A stretch of DNA of 64,000 bases from Liolophura sinensis (lineage: Eukaryota; Mollusca; Polyplacophora; Chitonida; Chitonidae). The translations under genes and the position numbers were made by a program. Below are positions 25,911 through 36,613 of the stretch, piece after piece; position 1 is the first letter of the stretch; each line of letters begins with the position of its first letter. The DNA is taken from contig NC_088297.1 of NCBI RefSeq assembly GCF_032854445.1, positions 11,680,163 to 11,744,162 of the forward strand, in the 5' to 3' direction. The notes under the pieces are model-generated. The model was not told where the DNA came from, did not search any database, and saw only the letters and a list, made by a program, of their open reading frames with translations.

Positions 25911-27645
25911 CGTGACAGTTCTGTGATTTTGCAAACCCGATTTTCATTTGATATCGCATCTATTGACTTCTAATGTTTTCATGCATGTCTTACTAGAATG
26001 TGCATTTTGGGCTATCCGTATGTGGGTTTGGAAGATTACAGAATGGAATTAGATGTTACGGGTCACCTAGCTGCTCACCAATGTAATCTGGCTTGAGCGC
26101 GCATCTACATACATGTACACAGACCTGTAAATCTATAGTGTCAAACAGCCAAAAGTACGCTTAGCAGAATTTGATCTCCCAATAAAACGTAAGCCTAACC
26201 TAACAAATGGAGGAGGCCACTGTTATTTCAATCCATTTTAACCAACGGGTTGCATTTCACGGTGCATCTGTTGGAATAATAACGCTGAAAAAATATATCC
26301 CTCAGGAATGAATGCCGTGTGTACATATTTCTGCATAAACCGCAATATACATTCATGGACATTCATTTTACACCTATGACCACACTGTTTCTTAGGCCTC
26401 TTGTATATGCATACACAGTCTCATACCTATAATATACATTGGAAGGAGTACTATAGCCTGCAAGATTTACCATCCTTGAATATTTATCACCACGACCCTG
26501 TCCAGACAGATTTGGGATAAGATACATGTAGACATACATATATATATATATCAGCCAACGGGGTTATAGCCTTAATTTCTAAACATGTAGGCCCCTATAG
26601 CGTGCTTTGTTAACAGTGGATTGAAAGTCTGCACCAGTTTATAAGGCATAAAGTTAAGTGGCCTGCATCTATTTTAAATTGTTAAGCGTGAGTTCGATCC
26701 TAGCGGCTGCCAATGGTCATTTTTCCTACATCCTCCTGATATGACGCGAACCTTACAGGCCAGGCCTCATTATTTTTAATGTTCATAGATTTGCTATAAT
26801 TTGCCTTAATCCTTAGTTTTTTTTTTACAGTTATAATGCGTTCTTTTGACGTTACAGCATAGGGCATCAGAGATGCATGCATGCACATGTCATTGAATCT
26901 ATCAATCAACTATCAACCTGTCAAGTTAAAACTTCAAGAGTTCTTCTCCTATTTTATATAATTTTTCTCGATTCCTAGATATTTAAATCACTGTATATAC
27001 GTCTAGCTGATTTCCAGGACTTGCAAACTACATATGAATGGCGGCTGCTACATGTATATGGTAGCCACTGACAGTTTGGGATCATGAAACAGTTAATTCA
27101 CATTTCTGAGAAATTACTAAGAAAAAACTGTTGTGCTTTTGAACATCAAATTCGGTTAGGCCAGACTAGGTCATCTGCGTTTCAAAAATTACATGTGCTA
27201 TGCGTCAATACTGACTTCTCCACTTTTCAGGTCATGTCACCTGTATTGGAATAACCGTTAAGCCGCGTCGCGGAGATCATGACTTAAGGTTGCCATAGGC
27301 GACAGCACATTGAAATGACAACACTCTTTTGTAAATGTTATGAATTCAAGCGATATCGGAGACGACAGTTTATACAGACTATATACACTATATTTTATGT
27401 TCGTGTGACTTGTCAGAATATTTGATATATATGATGTAGGCGTACGCGGAGCACGTGTTTATTTAAGAAGAAAAACAGCATACCCTATATGTACGTGCTT
27501 TAAACGTTTTGAACTTGCTTTCTTATTTTCCTAACTGTCTGGTTTCCAACCAGCAGTAAAAAGGGATATATGAAAAAAGTGTACACTGGTTTATTTAAAA
27601 AAAAAAAAAAAGCGCTTAAAACGCAGCAAGTGTAGACTAGGATGC

Positions 27646-27723
<78 letters not shown>

Positions 27724-27737
27724 ATATATATATACAG
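27646..27737. repeat. (AT)n microsatellite
   Basis: About 90 bp of alternating AT with one phase slip (ATTATA). Confidence 0.97.
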
Positions 27738-28255
27738 CATAAAACTGATAAGCATTTACATGTTAAAGTAAAAAAGGCTGTTTGACAACTCTATAGTCAT
27801 CTATATTAAACTCTATGTAAAATCAGTCATTCTGAATACCAATGTTGCCTTAAGTCAGTGACACGTAACAGCGCAAGCTCTACACATGGACATGTTGGAA
27901 GTTAATATTCTTGCAAAGAAGGTCAAATTAGAACACTTTTTTAAATTTATAACTTTAAACTGCGTAAGCTTAGTTTCGATATCAAGAACTCATTGCCTCG
28001 GGTGACATTATAATTATTTAAAAACAACAGTAGCATGCTGAGGAATGGGCGTGGAGAGTAATTTGTTTTACAATAGGTGCACCAACGTTCGGTTAGAACA
28101 AACTCTACGCAGTAACACATCCTTCGCTACACTCCAAGCGAATAGACTACAATGTGTTTTACAACAAAATTTACTAATATCCGCCTTTAAAACCATACTG
28201 CCATGTGACCATGTACACCAAGAGATAACCTAAAATTCATGTATAAAGGCTACAC

Positions 28256-28442
28256 TGCTCGTACTGGCTTCCTCTCTGGCCGTCCGTGCGAAGGTCTGCA
28301 AGCTACCTGCGCATTGTCGTGGTTTTCCCCTGGCCCTGTCCGGTTTCCTCCCACCATAATGCTGGTAGCCGTCGTATACGTGAAATATTCTTGAGTACGT
28401 TGTAAAATTCCAATCAAATAAATAAATAAATAAATAAATATA
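28256..28442 (+). mobile_element. SINE family A, 5'-truncated, followed by a second 3' fragment
   Basis: Core and (AAAT)n tail as in the other copies, without a head. A further short fragment of the family 3' end (GAATATTCTAGAGTTCGGC, ATAAAACACC) lies at about 28476-28523. Confidence 0.75.
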
Positions 28443-29254
28443 CATGTATCTGGAATGCTGACTGAAGTCTCATATATGGAATATTCTAGAGTTCGGCATA
28501 AAACACCCATAAAAAAATAAATCCATGCATCTTTTCGGCGTATACACTTATTCACCGCCCTGTATTTATTTTTCATAGCGAAAAAATGCACTGTATTCGA
28601 ACCGCTGTTGTTAGCTTCATAGGAAAATAAGAAAACAAATGCGTTCTGTTGTTTCCAGTTTTTCCTGGTGTGACGTCATGCAAGAACACTTGGTGTCACT
28701 CATCTCTGTCGCATATCTACAAATGACGTCGTATATTCAAACGCGCATGACCTCATTCCAGTATAACTCCTTTACTTGTCGTCATATCATCGCCACACAA
28801 GAAATATTACCACGTCACCTCAGAAAAAATTTACGGAAACTACCTAAGATTCTTTTTCTTTTGAAGACTCTTAAAGGGCTTAAATAGTGTTATGCATAGA
28901 TAATCTTTTTGAACCTTGATGTTAGCTCTGTTCCATAAGGTATGCTTCATAACATTTTTAATATTTCCGCCTGGTTTATCGTGGTACTGAAGTATAGCAC
29001 TTTAAGTGAAGGAAGAATAGAAAACCCGAGTAAATAATAATAGCAATTAAATCTTGTTATTACGGTAAATCTAATATCGATGACTTGTACATGATAACAG
29101 GTGTGGAGTAATTATGGTGATTTCTGTCTGCCAGTGGAGCCAGTTAATTGGTGTTTCGCAGACTAGAGGGAAACAGTTTTAGTGTAATGTCTATAGTGTT
29201 GAGGGGAAATTTTAATAATATATATTCGCATCTTACGTAGTCGGTTAGCATTGT

Positions 29255-29325
29255 GTTTTTTGTTGTTGTTGTTTTTGTTGTTGTTGTTTTGTTGTTGTTG
29301 TTGTTTTTTTGTTGTTGTTGTGATT
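29255..29325 (+). repeat. (GTT)n microsatellite
   Basis: Interrupted GTT repeats followed by T-rich sequence. Confidence 0.93.
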
Positions 29326-30026
29326 TATTTATTTATTTTTATTCTTCTTTAAGGTGAACTGAGAAGATCATCTTATTTCATTAAACTACATTCATTAACT
29401 AGGCCTAAAATGGTCTTTTGTAGAATGGAAATAATTTATGTTTCTTCGATCTCTGGTTTTTTTTTGTTTTTTTTCTTTTTTATTTTAGTAGTGACGTTAT
29501 GTGAGTGTATACAGCGACGGCTAGCAGGTACATGGTTTGATGCAGAACAATACCATTACTGGCGCCGTAATAATAATGGTGTTAATGGTGTCATTATATA
29601 GCCTATGTATGCCAGATGCTATTGTTTTTTCTGCATATGTCTACACAATGTGTATTGAATGCATGGCTGCCATAAAAAAAAACAGCAAACGTAACAGAAA
29701 CGACAGCAAGCGTTTGCAGCCATATTGGTATCATTTTACCTGTTTGGTTTTGACATATAGTTAAAACTGAATTTATACAATTGGCACACTTTGATCACCT
29801 TTTTTCTTCTGCGCGCAAGAGTTATCTCCCATGTCTCATGGCACCTCTCAAGAAAGCGTTCCAAAAAGAGCTCTTTCCGTTTACTGCCTCTGTGTGTCAA
29901 TACCGGTGATCCAGTAGTTACTAACACAGTGAGCACCAGATAAGTCGCCCCACCCACAAGTCTTTTCGATGTGCTTTGTATTTAATTTCGTACATTCTTT
30001 GATCAAAGTTGTTTTCGTCTTTGTCG

Positions 30027-30052
30027 TGACGTCATTTTCTCGATATATATAA
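30027..30052 (+). promoter_or_regulatory. CRE palindrome followed by a TATA-like box
   Basis: TGACGTCA at 30027-30034 is followed ten bases later by TATATATAA (30044-30052). The arrangement resembles a small plus-strand core promoter, but no convincing gene starts just downstream; the UGT relic begins 2.3 kb away. Confidence 0.2.
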
Positions 30053-30576
30053 CGAATAAATGTTCAGCTAAACCACAGTAGGCCTACATTGATAACGGCT
30101 TAATTTATGTCACGTGATGATAATTAACAGTGTTTGTTGTGGTCGACCCTACCCCCAGTGACCGACCATCTCTTGATTTTTGTTCCATTTTCTCAGAATT
30201 TCGGACAATTTATTGATAGTGTATTCGACAAACCTTAGAACAGTACATTACTCGGCTATTCATTCACACGATGTCACGGTTTCAAGCGACCAAGTTGTGG
30301 CAAGAAATAAGCCCAACACACTTCCGGTATTGCGTAATGAATGTTTCAGCTTGACTGCATCCAACGAAAAAAATATGATTTTATATTTGAAAATAATTTA
30401 TTTTTATCTTCCAGTTTTGATAATCGTGAATTCAGACTACATTTGGTAACTCAAGAAATAGACACACTCTAATACGCGAAAAGATATGTATTTACTACGT
30501 AGTAAAGTCATCAATAATTGCCATCGCCCAGTCGTTTTTCGGTTCACCTTCATATCCTGAACATGTATATTATCAT

Positions 30577-30900
30577 AAACGTCGTACTTAACAATTTTTA
30601 ATTCATATGACGACGAAGGCGTCCTTAAGGTGCATGTACATGTGATGTGCCTCCTTGATTCAGAGCGTATTTCCACCGCTCTTTTATCTAGTGCTGCTTC
30701 ACTGAGACGACTTACCGAAGACAAGTTATCGGCCCCGCCCGAGCCACTATACTGATATGGGTCAACCAGTCGCTGCACTATCCTCTTAATGCTGAACGCC
30801 ATGCGAGGAAGCTACAACTTCCTTTTAAAGTCTTAGGTGTGAACCGACCCAGGATTGACCCTGGATCTACCGTTCCCAAAATGAACGCTCTATCAACCGT
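30577..30900 (-). mobile_element. SINE family B, near full length
   Basis: AACGTCGTACTTAACAATTT (3' tail complement), CATATGACGACGAAGG, TCTTTTATCTAGTGCTGCTT, TTGACCCTGGATCTACC, GAACGCTCTATCAACC. The last blocks are the complement of the A/B-box region. Confidence 0.8.
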
Positions 30901-31010
30901 TCTTTCAATAGGCATGACTCGAATTTAGAGATCGAATTCATACATAGCGGGTGTATTGCTGAGGACTCGAGGAAGTGCAGTGTCGGGTATCCAAAATTTA
31001 TAAACCAAGT

Positions 31011-31076
31011 TCTATTGGTGTGTTACGTCGTACTCAATAAAATTTCACAAATACAACGGTGACCATAATTAACTGA
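31011..31076 (-). mobile_element. SINE family A, short diverged 3' fragment
   Basis: TTGGTGTGTTACGTCGTACT and ATTTCACAAATACAACGGTG resemble the minus-strand 3' end of the family. Confidence 0.45.
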
Positions 31077-31304
31077 ACGGTGCGGGAACATCTGCATATT
31101 TAACTTTTGAGGTTTTTGATAGATGTTTTTGAAAACAAGCTGGATTAGTATTTCTATGGTGGTAAATAATTATGATTGATGATATCCTATAGCTTAATAT
31201 ATTTCCCAGGTCAGTTATAGATGAGTTGATTAAATTTGGTCTGATTGGACTTATAAATTCTGTAGATCAGACCGAAAAATTACATGAACTTGGCTATATT
31301 TAAT

Positions 31305-31561
31305 TTATTTATTTATTTGATTGGTGTTTTACGCCGTACTCAAGAATATTTCACTTTTACGACGGCGGCCAGCATTATGGCGGGTGGAAACAGGGCACAG
31401 CCCGGGGGAAACCCACGACCATCCGCAGGTTGCTGGCACACCTTCCCACATACGGCGGGAGACGAATCCAGCATGAGCTGGACGTGAACTCACAGCGACC
31501 GCATTCATTGGTGAGAGACTCCTGGGTCATTACGCTGCGCTCGCACGCTAACAAACTGAGC
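31305..31561 (-). mobile_element. SINE family A, full length with 13-bp target duplication
   Basis: Complete element in minus orientation, ending in a diverged head (CTGCGCTCGCACGCTAACAA). GGCTATATTTAAT flanks it on both sides (31292-31304 and 31562-31574). Confidence 0.9.
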
Positions 31562-32330
31562 GGCTATATTTAATGCTAGAGCATTTGGAGTGTGCAGACA
31601 GTGCTTTGGGTAACACAGGCGCAGTGCAGGCAGTTGGGTCGAATATTTGTCTCCGCACTGAAGAGTGATGGGGGCACTGACAGAATGATACTGCCATAGA
31701 GACATTTTAGGTTGTGGATGCTCAATAAATATCTGCACTGTTAATTTGCACCCAGTTAAAATAAAGGATGGAGCAAGAGTCTAGACCCATAGGCACTAAA
31801 AGATAACATCACACAAGAAATTGACACCATAAGAGGGAATAACTCTATGCTTCGTAATGTCCGAAGATCATGTGTCTCCCGAGTAAGATAGTATTTGGAG
31901 GAGGGTGAAATTCAATTCGAACACGTATTGTAAACTGTAAACTGATATATAGTAAATTGCCTATGGGTCCAGACTTTTGCTCCACCTTGTGTATCAGAAT
32001 TTTGTCTGTATTGGATGGGACTGAAAACTTTTTGCTAGTGTTACTTCCTACTCTCTGGAAGTTATCATGGTAAAACAATGCTATGACTTTACTTCCAGCA
32101 ACCACAGCTAAGAAAAATGGTGGTAATACTATGTTGATTTTGTGATATCTTGTAGACAAAACTGCACTCTGCATTTGGTGGTATGGCATTGTACCATGTG
32201 AAAGTTAGGGCATATATATTTTTGAGATGGAAGTTGGCAAATTTACTACATAAATAGTAAGGAAAATCAATGCGCTCATATAACCTATGCAGGAGATCCA
32301 TACGCGTAATAATAATTTTTTTTTTTTGTA

Positions 32331-32557
32331 CTGAATTTGGACCAGTTCATTACGGAGTCTGGGGATGATGGGATTATCCTGTTTAGTTTCTCAACTGTTT
32401 CTCAGCCGTTGGCTGAGACCGACGTAATCTGGAAATTCCTCGACGCTTTCTGGACTTTGCCTCAAGGAGTAATCTGTTGAGGGGAGGCAATTCAGGGCAA
32501 AATTCGGATAAAATCATGTTCTCAAAGTGGATACCACAGAGCGATGATTTGGGCGTA
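32331..32557 (+). pseudogene. UGT relic, segment 1
   Basis: Frame 1 reads LNLDQFITESGDDGIILFSF, then STVSQPLAETDVIWKFL, DAFWTLPQGVIC and TGA at 32478-32480. The second half is in another frame: SDKIMFSKWIPQSDDLG. UGT enzymes have ...GxIxFSxGS...LPQ.ViW...KWlPQ.DLLG in this order, so the parts belong to one exon joined across a frame break between about 32470 and 32500. Candidate donors lie at 32555-32560. Confidence 0.8.
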
Positions 32558-32897
32558 GGTTTAGTTGTCATTTATTACGGTATTGTGGTAAATAACACGT
32601 GGATAAATAACTTTCAGGCACGCGTTCCGCTTATTGTCAACATATCACAGCCAGCTAAGAGACCGTAGGAATATGTCCATTCACTGTCCACAACCGAGAT
32701 ACTGGGGATACGACGTCACGGCGTCGTGATAACCTCCCTTTGTGGGACACCGTGAGGCACGGTCGGGTAAAGCCATAGCCTGGCTTCCGGACCTATTCTG
32801 CGTACCTTGAATGTGGAGCGATTGGCGCCATCTGACGCCAGGGGCAGGGAACCAGCAAAGGTAAAGCCACTGAATTGTGAAGAGTGAGCGAGTTCTT

Positions 32898-33112
32898 GAG
32901 GTTTAACGTTGTACTTAACAATTTTTCAGTCATATGACAACGAAGGAATCCTTAGGATGAATGTAATGCGCCTCCTTGTTGCAGGACGGATCTCTAGCGC
33001 TCTTTTATCTAGTGCTGCTTCACTGAGACGCCTTACCGAAGGCAAGTAAGCCGCCCAGCCCGAGCCATTATACTGATACGGGTTAACCAGTAGTTTCACT
33101 ATCCCCTGCATT
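32898..33112 (-). mobile_element. SINE family B, head-truncated
   Basis: GTTTAACGTTGTACTTAACA through TCTTTTATCTAGTGCTGCTT to GGGTTAACCAGTAGTTTCAC; stops before the head. It lies between UGT relic segments 1 and 2. Confidence 0.78.
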
Positions 33113-33305
33113 GTAAAGAAGACGGGTATATACAATAATGAAAACCATCCACACAACAGGACAACGATTACCTGACTTACCTTGCACATCCTCTAGAATA
33201 AATATTTCAGGTAATACAATTCATTAGATAATGTAGATAATATCAATTATTGTATATACCTGCCCGTATTAGAATGCACTGTTTTGCCTCACCGTGCCGT
33301 AAAGC

Positions 33306-33352
33306 GACGACGTCAAGAACAAGGACGTCACCACGGTGTCGTGACGTCATAA
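33306..33352. promoter_or_regulatory. Cluster of three GACGTC motifs
   Basis: CGACGACGTCAAG, AGGACGTCACC and TCGTGACGTCATAA lie within 50 bp in the UGT relic intron; a further ACGACGTCACGGCGTCGT lies near 32710. ATF/CREB-type sites are possible, but no function is shown. Confidence 0.3.
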
Positions 33353-33489
33353 GTCGTAAGCTCAAGAGTAGAGACGTTTAGTTCGAAGTTAGAAGAAACT
33401 AGAATAGGTAAACTAATTGTAGTTTGAAGTTACAAGTAAACAAGCTTCATCTTGAAGCTAGCTTAAAGTTCTACATTACAGTCGATCCT

Positions 33490-33613
33490 GGGGCCGGTTT
33501 CCTGAAGCGTACTTAGTGTTAAGTAGCCATTACCTAAGTACACTTATACCACTACAACATACGTTGTCATGATAGTTAAGGGCTTACTTGAAAGCCCTTC
33601 ATGAAACCGGCCT
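33490..33613. mobile_element. MITE-like inverted-repeat element, ~124 bp
   Basis: Left end GGGGCCGGTTTCCTGAAG is mirrored by CTTCATGAAACCGGCC on the right; inner segments are also partly complementary, so the whole can fold. It is in the UGT relic intron. Confidence 0.6.
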
Positions 33614-34020
33614 AGAGCATGATTTGCCTCATGCTTTGAAGTTACACATCAGCGTATAGATAGATGAGCCAAGTCCCTGCTCGCTTCTTTCTGAACTTCG
33701 GCGATTGGTTTTTAAGATAGTAGGCCCTAATTAGTAGGAAGATATCACAACCTGTTAGCTTATTACGTAAGGCACCCAGTAAAACGGTCTACAGACGAAG
33801 TATCGGGTTCAACATTCGGCCAATCCAGCAAAAAAAAAAAAAAAAAAAAAACCCAAACAAAAAAAAATTAACTAAAATTCATAGCCTCGTGTCAAAAATA
33901 GGTCCATAATTATAAAAACAAGAAGTGGGCGTAATTGTCAGAAGCTCGTTTTGTAATTGCCATCATCATGATGTCGACAATATTTCACTTAGGCCTATTA
34001 TTCATCTCAAAGGAACCAAA

Positions 34021-34104
34021 CTTTACCACGTGTGATTTTACGACGTCTGAACTTAAACCACGTGTGAACTTTACCACTTGTGTACTTTACCACGTGTGAT
34101 GTAC
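34021..34104 (+). repeat. Cluster of TTTACCACGTGTGA repeats
   Basis: Four short copies of a CTTTACCACGTGTGA-like unit, three with the CACGTG E-box palindrome, inside the UGT relic intron. Confidence 0.7.
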
Positions 34105-34661
34105 ATGTACCTTGCCAAGCAACCTGAATCATCTTCGTTGAACAAAATCGCAGCTAATCCAGCAGGAGGCTGAACACAACGCTTCACTATAGTCAACTAT
34201 TAGCTTGGCTATAGTAAACTTAAGAAGATTATGTTTATGCGTGCTTTTATTTTGTCAGTCTGTCTGTCTGTTGATATTCTAGCAACTTTAAGGGAAATTT
34301 AGGGTTTAACATAAAATTCTGTGTACATACTGGCCTATAAGGACCAATCCATGAAATGTTAAGGGTAACCTGGTTTAGGATGCAGGAATTATTTAAGCGA
34401 TCGCTTGCCATTGGCAGATAGTACATAAATGCATATCTATTATTTCACCTTATAATAATGCCCAGAGTATTGTCTCTTTTTCGGCACTCACCAATCGCTA
34501 TAGCGGAGGTTATAGTGCTCTTATCGAACCTTTTTGTTTACATTGTTGTTGGAGTTATGTTAATTTTTAACCGTGTGTACAAAGTCTGTTGTCGGAGTGA
34601 TGCTAGCATGTATTCTGATATTATAATATAATACTGGGTCATATTCAACATAACATCCTGT

Positions 34662-34745
34662 TAGTCTAATAGAATCTTTATGTTAACTCAATAGAATCTT
34701 TATGTTAACTCAATAGAATCTTTATGTTAAATCAATAGAATAGGT
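34662..34745 (+). repeat. 22-bp tandem repeat
   Basis: GTTAACTCAATAGAATCTTT with AT, about four copies, the outer ones diverged. Confidence 0.85.
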
Positions 34746-34885
34746 GTTATATATAACAGAATAATCTTCTGCAATAACAGAATACATTCTTGCATCACCC
34801 AGGCAACAGACTTTTCCGTTAAATTTAACAGATTAAATTTACAAAAGTAAAGTGTACAAAAAGTTCACATGCTTGTGTTCCGTAG

Positions 34886-35100
34886 GTTCTTCAAAGGCAC
34901 GAGTTCTCGTAACACACGGGGGACTAAATGGCGTTCAAGAGGCGATGTACCACGGCGTTCCCATGGTGATTATGCACATGTTTAGTGATCAGCCCACCAA
35001 TGCGATTGGTTGAAGCTCATGGGTACGGGGTACGCCTAGATTCACTTAACCTGACTGCAGCGTCAATTGTGACAGCAGTCAAATCTGTGATATCTGACAA
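34886..35100 (+). pseudogene. UGT relic, segment 2: UDP-sugar binding signature
   Basis: Acceptor CCGTAG, then SSKARVLVTHGGLNGVQEAM, YHGVPMVIMHMFSDQPTNA, TGA at 35011. After a frame change near 35005 it continues VEAHGYGVRLDSLNLTAAS, VTAVKSVISD to the donor GTAAGT at 35101. THGG.NG...GVPM...DQ..N...G.GV.LD is the UGT signature. About two bases are missing (or one added) between NA and VEAHG. Confidence 0.88.
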
Positions 35101-35740
35101 GTAAGTGACTTTTATCCTTCCTGACCGTGTAATGCAAGACTGTGGAACCTGTGATATCTGAGAACAGGTAAGTGACTTATCTATCTTCAGCGTGTAAAGT
35201 AGGACAGTGGAACCTTGAAAATCTCTCAGCAGCTAAGTAGCTTATCTCCCTTTAGTCTGTAATGTAGACCAGTGAAACCTGTGATATCTGGCAACAGAAA
35301 AGTGACATCTCTCTTTAGCGTTTAATGTAGGGCCGTGGAATTTGTGATATCTGAGAGCAGGTAAGTGACTTATTACCCTTCAACATATAATGTGTGGCAA
35401 TGGAACCTGCGATGTCTCACAAACACGTAAGCGACTTTTATCATCCTTCAGCCTGTAATGTAGAATAGTGGAATCTGTGATATCTGACAAGAGGTAAGTG
35501 ACTTATCTCTCGACCAGTGTGTAATGTAGGAACCATGACATCGGACAACAGCTAAGTTCCTTTTTTGTATACTCAGCGTGTATTGTAGAACAGTGGAACC
35601 TGTGATATCTGACAACAGCTAATTTCCCTTTTTGCATGCCCAGCGTGTATTGTATTACAATGGAACCTGTGATATCTGACAAGAAGTACATGCAAGTCAC
35701 TTTTACTTGCACAGGGAATCTTTGACATGTGACACCAGGT
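35083..35740 (+). repeat. Minisatellite (~62 bp, about 11 copies) carrying the UGT exon end and splice donor
   Basis: Units recur at about 62-65 bp (near 35086, 35150, 35213, 35280, 35343, 35407, 35476, 35535, 35600, 35669, 35722), each around TGTGATATCTGA followed in many by ACAGGTAAGTGAC. The first unit is the real end of UGT segment 2 plus its donor. Many units also contain a pyrimidine tract plus CAG before CGTGTAATG, that is, an acceptor-like site. Confidence 0.85.
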
Positions 35741-36058
35741 AAGTGGAATCTTGCCCGATATTATACCGTCTCATCAGATTCTAACTGTGCCGCTGACATT
35801 GTTGGCATATTAATTTTTATAATTACATAGTTGCTTAATGCTTGTGTTAGAAAGCAGTGTGCATGAAAAGCTGAGTGGGACCAGAAGGTTATGGGCTACT
35901 TGGGGCTTTGTTTATTTATTACCTTTTATATTGAAAGTCAGTTAAACCTGCAAGTGTTGTGTGTGTTTCTTGTGCAATTTTGCTTTTTTGCATTGCAAAA
36001 GTGTGCATTTGCACATTGCAGCGTATAAAGATTACCAATATTCTGGCAATTGCTGTAG

Positions 36059-36369
36059 GGTGGCCAACACGATGAGGAAACTGTCTCAAAAAACTAAATT
36101 CGAGCAGTCGCATATGAGCACCAGAAAAATGGCGGCGTTTTGGGTTGAGCACGTGATGAAGTATGGCCGCCCGTTACCGCGGTCAACCAATCAGGATCTG
36201 TCTTACATACTAAGACATGACCATTGGTATTGTGGCGGTTTCCGCTTCGATATGCTTCGTGGTCGTCATGGCTCTTACAAACTTTGGGAGGAAGATTTTG
36301 AAAAAAGTGACTTTTTTCTACACTGGAATGTGTTCAATGTCATTTTTTTCTAAAGAGTTGTTTTGTTGA
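36059..36369 (+). pseudogene. UGT relic, segment 3: C-terminal region and membrane anchor
   Basis: Acceptor GCTGTAG, phase compatible with segment 2. Reads VANTMRKLSQKTKFEQSHMS, AAFWVEHVMKYG, STNQDLSYIL, then one extra base near 36210. After that frame change, DMTIGIVAVSASICFVVVMA, a hydrophobic anchor, is followed by the basic tail NFGRKILKKV; stop at 36367-36369. UGTs end with A.FW.E.VM...NDLS...LDVI plus a single transmembrane helix and a lysine-rich cytosolic tail. Confidence 0.8.
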
Positions 36370-36477
36370 AACGGCGATGAATGTTACGGTGAATATTATA
36401 TTGCATGCAGGCTACGTACCATCTTTCACAAAAATAATTCAGTCCGTACTACGATATATTCCAGGGGGAACATTTTG

Positions 36478-36613
36478 TTGTTTATTTATTTATTTTTTCA
36501 TTGGTGTTTTACGCCGTACTCAAGAATATTTTCACTTAAACGACAGCGGGCAGCATTATGGTTGGAGGAATCCGGGCAGAGCCCAGTGGAAACCCACGAA
36601 CATACGCAGGTTA
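36478..36613 (-). mobile_element. SINE family A, head-truncated
   Basis: TTTATTTATTTATTTTTTCA tail complement, ACGCCGTACTCAAGAATATT and a partial core, ending near CATACGCAGGTT. It lies 100 bp after the UGT relic stop. Confidence 0.78.

Larger units (their letters stand above)
25911..30000. other. Intergenic-looking stretch
   Basis: Contains an (AT)n array, a SINE A copy and a (GTT)n array; no exon with support on either strand. Confidence 0.5.
32331..36369 (+). pseudogene. UDP-glucuronosyltransferase gene copy, decayed, three recognisable exons
   Basis: Three separated segments on the plus strand match the C-terminal half of UGT enzymes (UDP-glucuronic acid or other UDP-sugar to small lipophilic acceptors, ER membrane) in the correct order. 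They are a GIILFSF/KWIPQ block, the UDP-sugar signature block, and a FWVEHVMKYG block with a membrane tail. Each has a frame break: TGA at 32478, TGA at 35011, and a +1 shift near 36210. The splice phase between segments 2 and 3 still fits. I found no upstream acceptor-binding half. I read it as a pseudogene or relic; a noisy assembly is the alternative, but three breaks here against one in 19 exons of the neighbouring gene favours decay. Confidence 0.82.

Noticed and set aside
27646-27737. Replication origin or regulatory element in the (AT)n tracts
   Set aside because: Simple dinucleotide repeats of this kind are common in such genomes; nothing specific supports a function.
31845-32189. 114-codon minus frame near the UGT relic
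   Set aside because: It is on the opposite strand, has no recognisable family, and overlaps no exon-like borders.
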